64,000 bases of DNA from Lonicera japonica (GCA_021464415.1 CM038471.1:11187386-11251385), one strand, 5' to 3'; positions 20,680 to 32,806 are shown, counted from the stretch's first letter. Notes: generated by a model not told the origin, from the letters alone. Numbers and translations are program-made.

Positions 20680-21895
20680 GGATGAGACAGTGGGGAAATA
20701 GGAAGAGGAAGAAGGAGCAGGAGAAGGAGAGGAAGAAGAAGATGAGGAGGAGGGGGAGGGGGAGGAGAAGAAGGAAGAAGAGGAGGAAGAGGAAGAGGAT
20801 GAGGAAGGAGGAGGAGAAAAATGAGAAGAAGAAGAATGAGGAGAACAATGAGAAGAAGTAGAACAATAAGGAGAAGAAGGAGAATAAGGAGAAGAAAGAG
20901 ACGAATGAGAAGAAAGGAGAAGAAGGAGAAGCAGAAGAAGAAGAAGAAGAAGAATGAAGAGGAAAAGGAGGAGGATGAGGAGGAGAATAGGGAGAAAAAG
21001 AAGGACAAGGAGAGGAAGAAAGAGAAGAAGAAGGAGAGGAAGAGAGGAGGACGAGGACGGGGAGGAAGATGAGGAGGACAAGGAGGAGGGAGAAGGAGGA
21101 GAAGAAGTAGAAGAATGAGAAGAAGAAGAAGAATGAGAAGAAGTAGAAGAATGAGAAGAAGAAGAAGAATAAGAAGAAAAAGAAGAAGAAGAAGAAGAAG
21201 AAGAAGAAGAAGAAGAAGAAGAAGAAGAAGAAGAAGAAGAGGAGGAGGAGGAGGAGGAGGAGGAGGAGGAAGAGAAAGAGGAATGAGAAGAAGAGGAGGA
21301 AGAGGAGGAAGGCGAAGAAAAAGAGGATGAGGAAGAGGAATAGGAAGAAGAAGATGATGAAGAAGAAGAAGCAGAAGACGGAGAAGAAGAAGAAGATGGA
21401 GAAGAAGAAGTCGAAGAAGAAGAATAAGAAGAAGGAGGAGGAGGAGGAGGAGGAGGAGGAGGAGAAGAAGAAATAGAAGAAGATGGAGATGAAGGAGAAG
21501 AAGAAGGAGGAGAAGGAGGAGAAGGAGAAGGAGAAGAAGGAGGAGGAGGAGGAGGAGGAGAAGGAGAAGAAGAAGGAGAAGAAGAAGAAGGAGAATGAGG
21601 AGAAGAGGAAAGAGAAGGAGATGGGAAAGGGGGAGGAAGAAGATTGAGCAGAAAGAAGAAGAAGAAGAAGAAGAAGAAGAAGAAGAAGAAGAAGAAGAAG
21701 AAGAAGAAGAAGAAGAAGAAGAAGAAGAAGAAAGAAGAAGAAGAAGAAGAAGAAGAAGAAGAAGAAGAAGAAGAAGAAGAAGAAGAAGAAGAAGAAGAAG
21801 AAGGAGAAGAAGAAGAGGGACGAGGAGGAGGAAGTAGAATGAGCAGAAATAAGAAGAAGAGAGAGAAGGATAAAAGTGAGGAGGAGGAGTGTTAA
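20680..21895 (+). repeat. 1.2-kb polypurine tract with (GAA)n and (GGA)n arrays
   Basis: The plus strand is almost wholly A and G. It is made of GAA, GGA, GAGGAA and related triplets, with scattered ATGAGAAG units and a long pure (AAG)n run at about 21652-21814 that is free of pyrimidines. All six frames give low-complexity Glu/Lys/Arg/Gly or Ser/Leu/Phe products, so no coding is inferred. It lies directly upstream of the decayed gene at 20575. Such mirror-symmetric homopurine DNA can form triplex (H-DNA) structures. Confidence 0.92.
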
Positions 21896-21936
21896 GTATT
21901 TATCTTAATACATATATCCTCCTTCTTAGTGTATGA

Positions 21937-22132
21937 TTTATTTTTTTAATAATGTGTTTGTAGGAGGGTGAGTGTTCCTTCTTCAAATTTAAGGCTATGG
22001 TTTTTTTCTTTTTATTTGAATGCTAAATACTTTGGGTATCGTTACTACCTAACACAAGTATATAAGTTCGTGCAATGCATGGGCGTTACAAATTTATTCT
22101 TGTAAATTTTTATTTTTTAAATAAATTCTCTG
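21937..22132 (+). repeat. Right arm of dispersed inverted repeat
   Basis: Matches the reverse complement of 1-196, from TTAATAATGTGTTTG through TTTGAATGCTAAATACTTTG and CCTAACACAAGTAT to TTAAATAAATTCTCTG. The two arms are about 22 kb apart in opposite orientation. Confidence 0.8.
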
Positions 22133-24252
22133 GAAAAAAAAATTGTTTTTAAGTTTTTAATTGACATACATCTAGAAAATTGAAATAAAAATATGTTGTT
22201 CTCCACCATCACCCCTATCCTCCTCCCCCACCACTACCAACACCCTCCACTCCGCCCCTCCCACTCCTCCTCCACCCCTACCATTACCTTCCACCTTTAA
22301 TGGACTCAATCGCCCAGGCCTTCGAAGATGAAGGTCAATCTGATGCCCTTTATAGTCTTATCGTGTACTTGACAACCCATCATCTTTCTCTGAAACTCTA
22401 CGAATTGAAATGCAGGCAGAGAGTTGAGGTTAGGCTTATGAATTTCCACTCGCTACACTATAAGAGTGGAGGTTTGGCTCTCATCCATCGTTGGTGATGG
22501 GTCGAAAATAGTTATTTGAATTTTTTTTAACCAAACACTTACCTACATGATGTGTAACAAGATACTACACAAGTACTCGCTTGACTTGGATTGAATTATT
22601 GTACACTTACTCACTTGGGAAGGGCCGAATCAGTGTGAAGTAGAAAAACATTCAATCGTAGTCGCTGACACGGGCCGAGTCAATGTAAAAAAAATAAAAA
22701 ATTAAGTCTCTTAAATGATCGTTTAAGTCACTTTCCAGTTGATCCTCTAGTGACTTAAGAAGCAGTGTTAAAAAGAGTTCGTACAAGTGACTTAAAAAAG
22801 TCATAGGTTACTGCAATAATATTGACATAAAACTGACTTAAAAATAATAAGAAATATAATTTTGGCACCTGCTCGTAATGTACCTAGCTAGTACACAATT
22901 TCATCAATAAATCCAAATAACAAAGTAATACATTTTTAGCTAAAGTTTTACTATTCAAAAGTTCAAATGAATACAACCCGATGAAATAATCTTTACAAAA
23001 AGAGAAACTATTCTACCATTTTATTGTTCAAAATAAATCAATAATCTAAAAGAGTAATCTTAAGAAAGAAAGCTTAACACCATGGATAAATACCCAAAAC
23101 CTTGTTAGAACAATGAAAGCTTATAATGTTTTCATGAATTTATTCATTTTGCTTATTATGTGCCCTTGGGGTCCATCTTCTTTTCATAAAAAAGTTTGCG
23201 AAAAATGTATACCAAATTAGGGTTTCTTGGTTTCTTCCTCCCCGAAATTTAGACCACCACCCTCATCTTTTGTATCTCCCTCTTCTTCCTTTTCTTCTTG
23301 TTTTATTCAGTGTGTATTTGAATTTTGCATAGAGATCATATATTAGTTGCTTAAGTTTAATGACTTTGTTTTTGTTTTGTTCAGTGTTTGTTTGTGTTTG
23401 AATTTTGCATATAGATCATAAATTAGTTTTTTACGTTTAATTGATTGTGAGGGTGGTAACTGGAATCTCATGGAAGTGGAGGTGGAAAGAAGGAGTAATA
23501 AAAATATACATGTACATTGTGTATTTGAGAAAATATCATGCTTATATAGTATCTAATAAAATTGTAGAGTTATTTATGGCCACATACAAGGATTTAGTTT
23601 GCGATAATGAAAAGGTGTCTCCCAATTGGATTATGCATTTTGAGTTAATTTTAGCCTCCATGTCTCAACTAGTGAGAAATCATGAGTTTCACTTTCACAT
23701 AGTTTCTTTTTTTTTTTTAACTTATTTTTTGGGTCATATATATTAATTTTTCTATTACCCTAACTTTTGATTTGAATTTTTCAATAAACTTTTGCAGAGA
23801 TGATTTACTTATTAGGATCACTAGCTTTCATCGAATTTCATCAATAATATATCATTTTACACCTCAAAACGGATGGTCCATTTTTTTTAAAAGAGATAGA
23901 CCATTCCTTTTTGGAGCGGGGCTGCATATATAGATATAAAAGAAGATAAAAACCCACATAAAAATTTGATAAAAATTGCGAATTTTGTAAAGACTTGAGA
24001 CAAAAGCACTCTCCATGGAAAAATGAAATCCTAAAGTATTGAAGGAAATGCAAGTCTGAAGTACAGTAATCGGTCCATCAGTTCATGTATGGCTCTAAAT
24101 GCAAGATAAATTAGCCAGAGCAAGAAAAAAAAATAGTACAATCGATCATGGATACACCTATTCGATCCTAGCAGAGGGAGAGGGGGAGTCTGGGCCTCAT
24201 CATTCGAACTTGAGAATTATTTACCACTTTATCTGTGCAACGTAGCTTACAT
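22133..24252. other. Mostly unassigned sequence
   Basis: 22195-22290 is C/T-rich (CCACCACTACC type). A 65-codon frame at 22300-22497 (MDSIAQAFEDEGQSDALYSL) and a 101-codon frame at 23441-23746 are not matched to any family I know. A group of GTGACTTAA/AAGTCA motifs at about 22690-22830 resembles the sub-terminal repeats of CACTA elements. The rest is AT-rich. Confidence 0.3.
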
Positions 24253-24267
24253 CAAGCAATTATTTTG

Positions 24268-24478
24268 TTTATATATATATATATTATTTTTTTGGTCTTT
24301 CCCTCAAATTGTCCCAAACACCACATTAGATGTGGGACTCATAGCTAGTCATGGAACTAAGCCTGACGTTGGCCAAAGGGAATCTGCACGTGAGGGGATT
24401 CGAACATGGGATCCCCTGCTAAATGGATCGATCCCCCACAGGAACCTAGTGTCACCACTGGGCTAAGCTATGGGTTGG
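24268..24478 (-). mobile_element. tRNA-derived SINE with target duplication
   Basis: On the minus strand the element starts at CCAACCCATAGC. It has a box A-like TAGCTTAGCCCAGTGGT and, about 50 bases on, a box B-like TGTTCGAATCCCC, the internal RNA polymerase III promoter of tRNA-derived SINEs. It ends in an A/T-rich tail (AAAAAAATAATATATAT). The flanks CAAGCAATTATTTTG (24253-24267) and CAAACAACTATTTTG (24479-24493) agree at 13 of 15 positions, a target-site duplication typical of L1-type retrotransposition. Confidence 0.82.
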
Positions 24479-24689
24479 CAAACAACTATTTTGAATATAG
24501 CAATAAAGGTATAAACATACAAAAAAAATTCAAAATACTATTAGTACCATGGGTTATGGAAATAAATAAAATATAAAGCAAAATCCGCACATGCTCATTC
24601 CTTTTCATTTGCAAAATTATAGCTCTTGTTTATATTTTTACAACTTGCATTCAAAGAAAATTTAAAGTTCTGTCTTCTATTGTAGAGAC

Positions 24690-26660
24690 ATCCACTTATA
24701 ATCTGAAATATATCAAGTTCTACTCACCACTTTTCCATTATTCCGAATAATTAGCTTGGCATAGTAAAGCCTTCATTGGGCCTGATGTAAATATTTTGAT
24801 TGGATGAGTATCAAAGTAATGACAAAGACATCTAGAGGTTGTGATTAGTGATAGAACAAGTTTTTCAATCGACAAATAGTTCAATTCAGCACTTACCAGG
24901 CTTTTACTGACATAGTAAACTGATTTTTGCACTTTTATTGTCTTCGCTGATTAGAGATGCACTTACTCCTTTTGCCGATGAGGAAAGGTATACATAGAGC
25001 TGCTCGTGGGGTTCTGGGGTTGAAACTAAGGGTGGGATACTAAGATAGTTTTTCATATCGGCTAAAGCTTTATCACACTCCTCATCCCATCGAAAAACTC
25101 GAGATTTCTTTAATGCCTTAAAGAAGGGTTAACACCTGTCTAAACACTTGAAAATTAACCTGTTTAAGGTTGCAACCATGCATGTTAGTTTTTTCAACTC
25201 TTTTAGGTTTACTGCCCTTCCCAAGTCTTATATATTCTCTAGGTTTGCCTCTACTCCCCGGTTGCTTACCATGAAATCCAATTTTTTACCTGAACTTACC
25301 CCGTAAGTGCATTTTGCTGTGTCGAGTTTCATTCTATAATGCTGAAAAATCTTAAATGTGTTGTTTAACTTAGGCATGTGGTCAAATCCTCTCTTACTAT
25401 TAACCAACATGTCATCTACGTACAACATGTCATCCACGTACAAGTACATGGACTTGTCGATTTCATCTCTGAAAGTCTTAGTGACTAAACATTGGTAAGT
25501 TGCTCCAGCATTCTTCAAGCCGAATGACATGACCTTGTAACAGTATAAGCCCATGATGGTGATGAAGTTCGTGTTCTCTTAATTGGGGTTGAATAGAGGA
25601 AGTTAATGGTAACCTGAGTAGGCATCCAAAAAGCTTATTCTTTCATGCCCGGTGGCCGAATCCACCAGTTGATCAATTCTTGGTAGTGGGAATCCGTCTT
25701 TACGACAGGCTTTGTTTACATCAGTGAAATCCACACAAACCCTTTATTTGCCATTTTTCTTCCTTGTTGTTTCCAATTACTTCATGCACTCAGCTAAGTG
25801 GCCCTTGGTCACCAACCCTTCCAAAAATCGCTTAAGGGTCTTGCAATTTTCAATTATGTGGCTATGGTCCTTATGGTAAGAACAACAGAGCTTGAAATTT
25901 CTTGCGTTAGGAAGCGCATCATTGGTTGAAGATCACCACGCATTTCAAATTAATGAAGACACCAATATAATAAATATTGATTAGTTAAGAATTTCATATT
26001 GAATATAATTTTTTTATATTATATAAAATAGATTTTTGAATAGATTTTTGAATTGTTATAATTAAATTAATTGTTTGTTGGTACCATCAGTTACATCGAG
26101 GCCATTTAAAGAAGGCTTTGTACTGTATATCGAACATTATCTTGTGAAATGGTTTGATAAAAACAATATTTATCCCCTTATACCCATCTTCACCTACCTT
26201 GTTCATCTCTTCATTCCTCTTCGAGCTTTCAAACTTGGTAGATCCTCCTATCCTCTCAGCTGCTATCTCATCGTCCTCCACATAAGCATATTCATTTATT
26301 CGGGATAAAAGTTTATCAAAGATAGAGGGAGGGATTCTAGTGAGTAAATTATAAATACCCTTGTTGTCTCGGGGCAAACTACACTTAAAAGGGCAAACTT
26401 GAGGTCACAATCCTCAGTTTCCTGGTACATTTCCCAGTACCTATAAGAATATTCTCATAGAGTTTTCCCTTTCTTCTTTATTATGTTTGTTAAGGCCTTA
26501 TGGCCCTTAATGATCCTCTAGTTGGTGATGAATCTAGCCAGGAACTGCTCGGCCAACTCTCTAAAATTGTCGATTTACCCAGTAGGCTATTGAGTAAACT
26601 ACCTTAACGATATCTCTCCCAAGCTCGCTGGGAATATATGGTACATGACTGCATTATCAG
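24690..26660 (-). mobile_element. Ty3/gypsy (Tat-type) gag-pol remnant
   Basis: Read on the minus strand, from high to low coordinates. A gag part at about 26650-26087 contains NFRELAEQFLARFITN and NEYAYVEDDEI. RT follows at about 25900-25228, with RVCVDFTDVNKAC, FPLPRIDQLVDSATG, SFGLKNAGATYQ and YVDDML, and then an RNase H part at about 25100-24738 with VYYVSKSL and ELNYLSIEKLVLSLI. These are hallmarks of the Tat lineage. Protease, most of RNase H and the integrase are missing. Several stops break each part. Confidence 0.75.
25228..25900 (-). pseudogene. Tat-type reverse transcriptase fragment
   Basis: The 3' half is an open frame of 108 codons (25554-25228) with SFGLKNAGATYQCLV and KLDTAKCTYGVSSG. 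The catalytic box is duplicated: LYVDDM occurs twice through an 18-bp tandem duplication at 25408-25425 and 25426-25443. The N-terminal half (25900-25560) is in other frames with stops. Confidence 0.75.
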
Positions 26661-26689
26661 ATATCCAGCAAGGCATAACTTGTTGGTAT

Positions 26690-27400
26690 TATCTCATATG
26701 TCAGTTGAATTTGTTCAGCAGTTGTAAATGTTCGTTTTCTAGTTTTAAAGTATGTTTAGAATGTCTAAGTACATTTTAGATTATAGGAAGTTTTAATATA
26801 TTATTAAATTGAATTCTTGACTTTTGATTACAATGGTACATATTTTTGTATTTTTTTGAATTAATGCTAGATTGACCATGTAAGCAATTGGGAATAATGA
26901 CCAAATTCATTGTTTATATAAGTTCATTTTTTATTCATTCTTCTATGTCAAATTCATAGGTTTTACTTGGTGTTGATTGTTTGCTGATTGTAATGATAGG
27001 ATCACTATATACTACATAACTATTTCATTTGTAATTTGGTTTAGAAAGCACAAAAATATAGGCGATACTTATTTGCAAGAATTATACTTTTATGACAAAG
27101 CTAGTATCGAGTGACATAAAAAAAATGAAAAGGGTAAAATTGCCTCATATAAAATATTCTATTATGATGTGTTTTAAAAAAACTCATGTTGGCTCAATAA
27201 ACAAACCATCCAAAATATATTACATTTTATGACGGGTTTTGGCTTAAAATTGGCATTTCAGGTGCTCCTTTTATGATGGTTGCTTAAACTTCTTATGACA
27301 CCCACATATATGACACATCATTTCTAATTGCTAAGTGTTATAAAAACACTCTTATGATGCTTATTAGTCGTCACAAAAGGCCTTTTTCTTTCTAATGTGC
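26690..27400. mobile_element. Possible CACTA-type non-autonomous element within the gypsy remnant
   Basis: AT-rich DNA interrupts the gag region. Its right part repeats TTATGAC/ATATGACAC/GTCACAAAAG motifs in the manner of CACTA sub-terminal repeats, and it ends TTTTTCTTTCTAATGTG near 27400, close to the CACTA terminus TTCTTGTAGTG. A matching left terminus was not found. Confidence 0.35.
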
Positions 27401-27960
27401 CTTTCTGGCAACAGCAGAATTAGTCAGCTTGTGCAAGTCATTTTCTGCCCATGTTTTTGGGCATCCATTATTTTTTGTTATCTTGTCAAAGACACTTGTT
27501 CTTTCTTGCACCAATACCGTTGGTGTCTTTATAGGATTTTTTTTTGCACGGCCATAGCCTTCTCGACTACTTGGCCTTCAAGATTTACTGGAGTTGGTTG
27601 GATTACAACTTGTGGATTTACTCTCCGAGTAGAAAATGCCTTGGAATTAGTCGCTAAGTTGCAGGATGTGCATTTATTAATCTCCTTATTGAGGAGTTGC
27701 ATGAGGGCCTGTATTTTAACTTTAAGCTTCATGAGCTCACTTTAAAAGTCTCCTGCACTTTCTGCAATATAGTTGTTATCAAATTTTCCTTTGCCTAAGG
27801 CTGTTATCATAGCAGGATCAATTAGAGGTGAAGAGAATGCATTTCCATCACCACCTTTTAGCTGGATGGAAAGTGATGGTTGAGGGCCTTTTAATCTGCT
27901 ACATGTTTGAAGAATGGCTAAATTATGGCTAGATGATAAATGATGTGTTTTTCATGGGAC
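27401..27960 (-). pseudogene. Retroelement gag-like N-terminal fragment
   Basis: The minus strand reads LAILQTCSRLKGPQPSLSIQ, then GGDGNAFSSPLIDPAMITAL and, after one TAA, MKLKVKIQALMQLLNKEINK. It lies between an LTR-like promoter (28065-28640) and the gag part at 26.6 kb in the same orientation. It is best read as the start of the Tat-type element's first ORF. I do not recognise the domain itself. Confidence 0.4.
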
Positions 27961-28064
27961 TAAAAATAAAAAAAGGGGCTTAAAGGTGCTTAAGCATCGT
28001 TTCCCACAGACGATGCTAATTGCAGGTGCCAAAAAAATTTAGGTCTCATCACTGGTGATTTAGG

Positions 28065-28640
28065 CTAAGCACAGTTCAGTTCTGATAATAGAAATAAGAA
28101 GTAAATGAGACTAAAATTTGGTTTGTAAGTAGGTTCCTCCAGTAGTGCTTAAGTAGTACATCTTCCTTTTCTGTGTGTGTTTGTATATTTGGCTCAAAGG
28201 CAGTAACTTAGATAACAATACAAGTAAGCTATAGGCTTTTTATCTCTACACTACTTACCTAAAATTCAAACCCTTGTAATGAGCTTTCCATGTTCTATTT
28301 ATAGTCATTGAATTAGGATGACAAATGCTCCATTAGGATAAACAATAAAAGACTAAAAAGGTACAAATTTAGACATTACTCGAGTACTTTATAAGTGTCT
28401 TTATCCGATCGAGATAAAAGTGTCCTTTTCATATCATCACGACCATCTCAGTAACAGCACTATGTCAGTGGGGCCATCACAGCCACAGATCCTTTCATCA
28501 GCGTCCTTGGCCAATGGACTAACTTTTCCCTCTCTAACTTAGGCTATGCTTAGTGCTTCTTTAGGGCTAGTGACTGTAGTTGGGCTTTTCAAGCCACACT
28601 GGCCCCAATATATACTTATAATTTTTGGGCTCCCTCAACT
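28065..28640 (-). mobile_element. LTR-like promoter region of the gypsy remnant
   Basis: A minus-strand CTATAAATAG at 28295-28304 is followed by a leader towards 28065. Beyond it is GCATCGTCTGTGGGAAACG (27990-28010 on the minus strand), a sequence style typical just inside the 5' LTR of such elements. Exact LTR ends were not resolved. Confidence 0.4.
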
Positions 28641-28654
28641 TGAATGTGAAATTT

Positions 28655-29171
28655 TGTTGTGATAAATTTTAATATATTCGCAAGCGCACAAATTAATTGA
28701 TAGTATAGAGCGTAAGAATGGTCGATCCCATAGAGATTCAAATAATATGTTTAATAATTATTTTGTTAAGTTTTCACTAAATAAACTAAATTAAATAATA
28801 TTAAGAAAGATAACAACATTAATGAATTAATTAATTGACTAGGGTTCCGGAGTCATATATTTAATATAATCTTCCTTAGTATTCATGCATATAAGTTATA
28901 CTCTTGTCTAGCAATACTTTGGTTTCTCGACTCTATTATTTGCAGAAAATAAAATTATTCAAGTTTAATTAATTTATAAAATCCGATTATGCATCCAGAA
29001 GTATTGAACTACTTTAGGTGTCTTCACTTACTTTAATTTCTCTATTTTTCTCAATCTTCTTCGATTCGTTTCTAACACCTGAGAAATACTAAAATACAAA
29101 TATTAGTAATAATATATGATCTTTAAATTATAAAGTAATAGACAAAAATACATCAATTTCTTGGCACATCA
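28655..29171 (-). mobile_element. Solo LTR, internally deleted (same family as 34936-36371)
   Basis: On the minus strand it begins TGATGTGCCAAG at 29171 and ends TATCACAACA at 28655. Both ends and the inner blocks (GTGAAGACAC, AATAGAGTCGAGA, CTCTATGGGATCGACC, GTGCGCTTGCGAATATATTA) match the 1,436-bp LTR at 34936-36371, but about 900 bp of the middle is missing. The flanking 5-mers AATTT and ATTTT nearly match. Confidence 0.75.
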
Positions 29172-29262
29172 ATTTTTCATTTGTTGCTTTAAAAATTTAT
29201 CTATCAATTTATTTTTGTGTACAAAGATAAAAAGTAGAGGTCAATTAAAAATTACAATGAAC

Positions 29263-30312
29263 TAGGGGTGTTTTCGGTTTAGGTTAGGATAGAGATTGGG
29301 GTGCCCCAAATCCTCCCCAAACTTTATAGTTCAGTTTTCATACCTGGGGAACCCAAACCCTCCCCAAATTATTCGGTTTCGGTCCGGTTTAGTGTAATTT
29401 GGTTTTCCTTATAATGCTAATACTTTAGTTAAAAATTGCATTAAAAAAAACAGCATTAAAATCTGTACTGAAAGTACACGAAAATTGCACTAAAATCTGC
29501 ACTGAAACAAAACTAAAATCTTCACTGAAATCTGCACTGAATCATTCAAAAGTTAACTTCATGGAAATTTAATAAAAAGACTAATTTTAACTTAATTATT
29601 CTCCCAATTCTTATTACTATATGGAAATTATGCAAGTGTGTACGTATTTATTTCTTCCTTAACTATATATTGAAGCTTTGATAGACCCATCAAGATGCCT
29701 GAGATCGGCCCTAGAAAAAAAATCAATACCTCGTTGTGTAGATGCCTGTAGGTCACACCCCCTTTCTCTTGTGTGGACGAAGAGAAGAAGAATAGAATAT
29801 CCATCCACAAATTAACCTAGTTAAGAAAAGGCCAAACACAAATTAACATTAAGAGAAGGTGAAAATATATAATGACCCAAACATGAGTTCACAGAGAAGG
29901 CGTAAATATACCTCGTTAATTTCTTTGCCACGAAAAGAAAAGTTCAGAGAGAGAGAAAGGAACGGCGGAACACGGCTCTTGATTGTAGCTAGTGACTAGC
30001 ATGAGAGAAAGAGATAGAGATTAGAGAAAGAAAGAGAAGCTGGGTTGTGCATTGGAGGTGCGATGGAGAAAAAGAGACTGAGAGACTGAGAGCACTAACA
30101 ATGTTTTTGTCTGTAGAGAGACTGTGGGTTTTTAAGTTAGATTTTTTTTAAAGTTCAATTTTTGGGTCCAAAACGAGTCCCTCAAACCGAATTAATCGGT
30201 TTCAGTTTTTGATTTCATTTTCGTTTTTCTTTTTTTCGATTCGGATAATTTCGGATCGTAACAAATCGGTTTGTTCATTCATTCTGTTTTCAAATTTCTG
30301 ATAACACGCCTA
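29263..30312. mobile_element. Non-autonomous hAT element with 8-bp target duplication (1,050 bp)
   Basis: The left end is TAGGGGTGTTTTCGG. The right end, reverse-complemented, is TAGGCGTGTTATCAG. Perfect 8-bp duplications CAATGAAC flank it at 29255-29262 and 30313-30320. The interior has TTCGGTTT/AACCCAAACC-type blocks near the ends and a GAGAGA-rich stretch, with no transposase frame. The start is identical over 18 bases to the fragment at 7816, and the content is similar to the element at 393-1088. Confidence 0.92.
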
Positions 30313-30320
30313 CAATGAAC

Positions 30321-32744
30321 AACCTATTCTTGTGTTTTTATTTATGGGGATTTTTGTTTTTAGACCATTAAATTTGAATTGTTTGGGTTTTAGCCCAGTT
30401 CGTTTAAGCAATTAGTTTTTAGCCCAAATGTTTGGATAATTATAAATTATACTTTTTACTAATATTTTAAATTAGTTTTGTGATTTCCAATGCTACCCTT
30501 CTTTGAATTTTTTTTTTCCAAATCTTTTATCTTCTTATAATTTAATTAGACTTGCTAAATTATAGATAATATTTTAAACTTAAATGATTTATCCATTCAG
30601 CAAATTCAAACACAATCAATTAAAATTTGAAATTTGAATTCCAAAAATAAGTGCTACAAACTTGGCAGATAATAAATCTTTTAACGGATATACGCATTAG
30701 ATATATTATGATACATTTCCTGTAGTCTGACAGATATACTACATTTTTAATAATTATAAATAAGTGATAACTTAGAATAGTGCACCTTGTAATGTGACTG
30801 TTGTCAGACTAAGATATTGCACCTTGAATATATGGATGAAACCTCTTGAAAATAGCAATTCATTTTATTTAGATGAATATTTGAGGGATAATTTTCATGG
30901 TAATTAACTGAAATGTAAGGAAGACATAATATGTAAAATTGTTATAAACATATTATAAGTATAATTGTTATAGACATATTATAAGTATATATCAAAATAA
31001 TTTTAAAAGTAAGAAATCTCAAAAAATATTTAGTAAAAAATCATGTATGTTCAAAAATATTCTCTTAAACTCATATATATTACCACATATTAAAGAATCA
31101 AGCCAGACATATTATGAGTGAGGGGAAATTATTAAATAGGGAATAAAACTATAGAAGTGCACCTTGCAATATGTCATGTTGTAAGTTCTTCTGGCAAGCA
31201 GGCTAGCATGTAGGCTAGTATACATGCACTATCCAAAATGTGTTTATGAATTAACTGCACATACGTACAAATGCATTTATATATATTACTAATAAAAGTA
31301 ATATTGATGAAAAGCTAATTAACATGTAAAATATTGGACAAAATTTCTTTGTGGTGGAATGACTAAGTCATTATATATATATAATATAATTTGCTCTATC
31401 CCTCGAAGGAACTACTCCTTTCTCTTTTTGGTGGGGAAAAATGGCTTCCTCGATGATATGAGATACAAATCATAATGTTGTAATTTAGTTGAATTCCTTG
31501 TAGATTAAATTGAACTTACGTATAACACAATGGGTGTGTTGCTTCCAACCATCACTTGACCACGTAAAATAAAGTATAGATCTAATATCAAACTTATGAA
31601 TGAAAACTTTCACTACTCATGTGGATGTGTATCAGTAATCCAAATAAAAAGTAATTCAATTAGAGGAAGCCAATGTCAATAATTACTTAACTACAACAAT
31701 AATTAAAATATTGTAGCTGCTAAATTCAAACAAACTCAAGTAATCAAAACCTATAAATAATCAACAAGCACGCCCCAAAAAGATAATGCTAAGTGATACA
31801 AATCGTATTCACTCTGGGAATCATAGTTGGAAGTTAAAGATGAAATTTATAAAATGATAACTAAAGAAAAATATTTTAATCACATGGCAATGCAAAAAGA
31901 AGAATCCAACTTATAATGAAAAACAAATTATTTTTTTCACTTCAAAAATAATTTAATAATAAAAAAGTAACAGCCAGTAAATAATTGGCAAAATATAAGA
32001 AAGTTTATTCAATTTATTCAGATGGGATATATTAGTCAAATCATAGATCCAAACGCCAAAAATTGATTTGAATTAACAATTTTAATATTTGAACAAAAAC
32101 AAAACATATGGGCTAAAATAAAATAACGGGTCATTCACTAATTTCCAAAAGGAGCTGGGTTTTGTTCAAATAACCTTCCTATAACTGGGCTGTTTACTCA
32201 TTTTCTATTTATCATGCTTTGTAAATTTATGTTTGTGTGTATACCGGTTGAAATCATTTAATCACTCGGCATTTCCTTAAGTAGAGACATAAGTATCAAT
32301 ATTAGTTGATTTCTTACTTGCGTGATATATACATGGCAAGCACTACTAATCGTCATCATCATTTCATACCAACCATGTATATTACATAGAGCTATATATC
32401 CTAATAGATGAAAACTACGAACCGTATATTCTCTGAGATAACATATAATATAAGAGACATTTGTTCTTCATGGCTAATATCTGGAGTACAATCAAGTATT
32501 ATGGAAAAGTATTTAGCTTCATTAACTATTTAAGAAGAATATTTTTGAGTTATCACCCTGAATAATAGCCATAATGAGTTAAACTCCCCACGAATCCAAA
32601 ATCCTTTGACTTACCCCCGTGTCGTTTGACGGGGTTAATTAGCATTACGACCAATTTCTTATGCAATTGGACCCTTTTGCCCGTCGTTTTCAACCTTTAG
32701 ATGCTTCTTCAAGAACCATAAACTAATTCATTTTTTCTCTCTCT
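30321..32744. other. AT-rich intergenic DNA
   Basis: No gene was recognised. TGCACCTTG recurs near 30782, 30820 and 31160. No element boundaries could be supported. Confidence 0.4.
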
Positions 32745-32746
32745 AA

Positions 32747-32747
<1 letters not shown>

Positions 32748-32799
<52 letters not shown>

Positions 32800-32806
32800 A
32801 AAAATA
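32748..32806 (+). repeat. (TAA)n microsatellite followed by poly-A
   Basis: About 13 TAA units run from 32748 to 32788, followed by about 17 A. No retroposon body was recognised upstream. Confidence 0.9.

Noticed and set aside
20589..21895. Long frames in both strands giving poly-Glu/Lys/Arg or Ser/Leu/Phe proteins
   Set aside because: All frames of the polypurine tract stay open because of its triplet composition. There is no domain and no flanking gene structure.
1..22132. A giant DNA transposon defined by the inverted arms
   Set aside because: The arms have no clear terminal motif, no target duplication can be checked at the left edge, and the interior shows no transposase. Two dispersed copies are more likely.
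27395..27745. A 116-codon plus-strand frame
   Set aside because: The opposite strand carries the more protein-like gag fragment in the orientation of the neighbouring LTR and RT.
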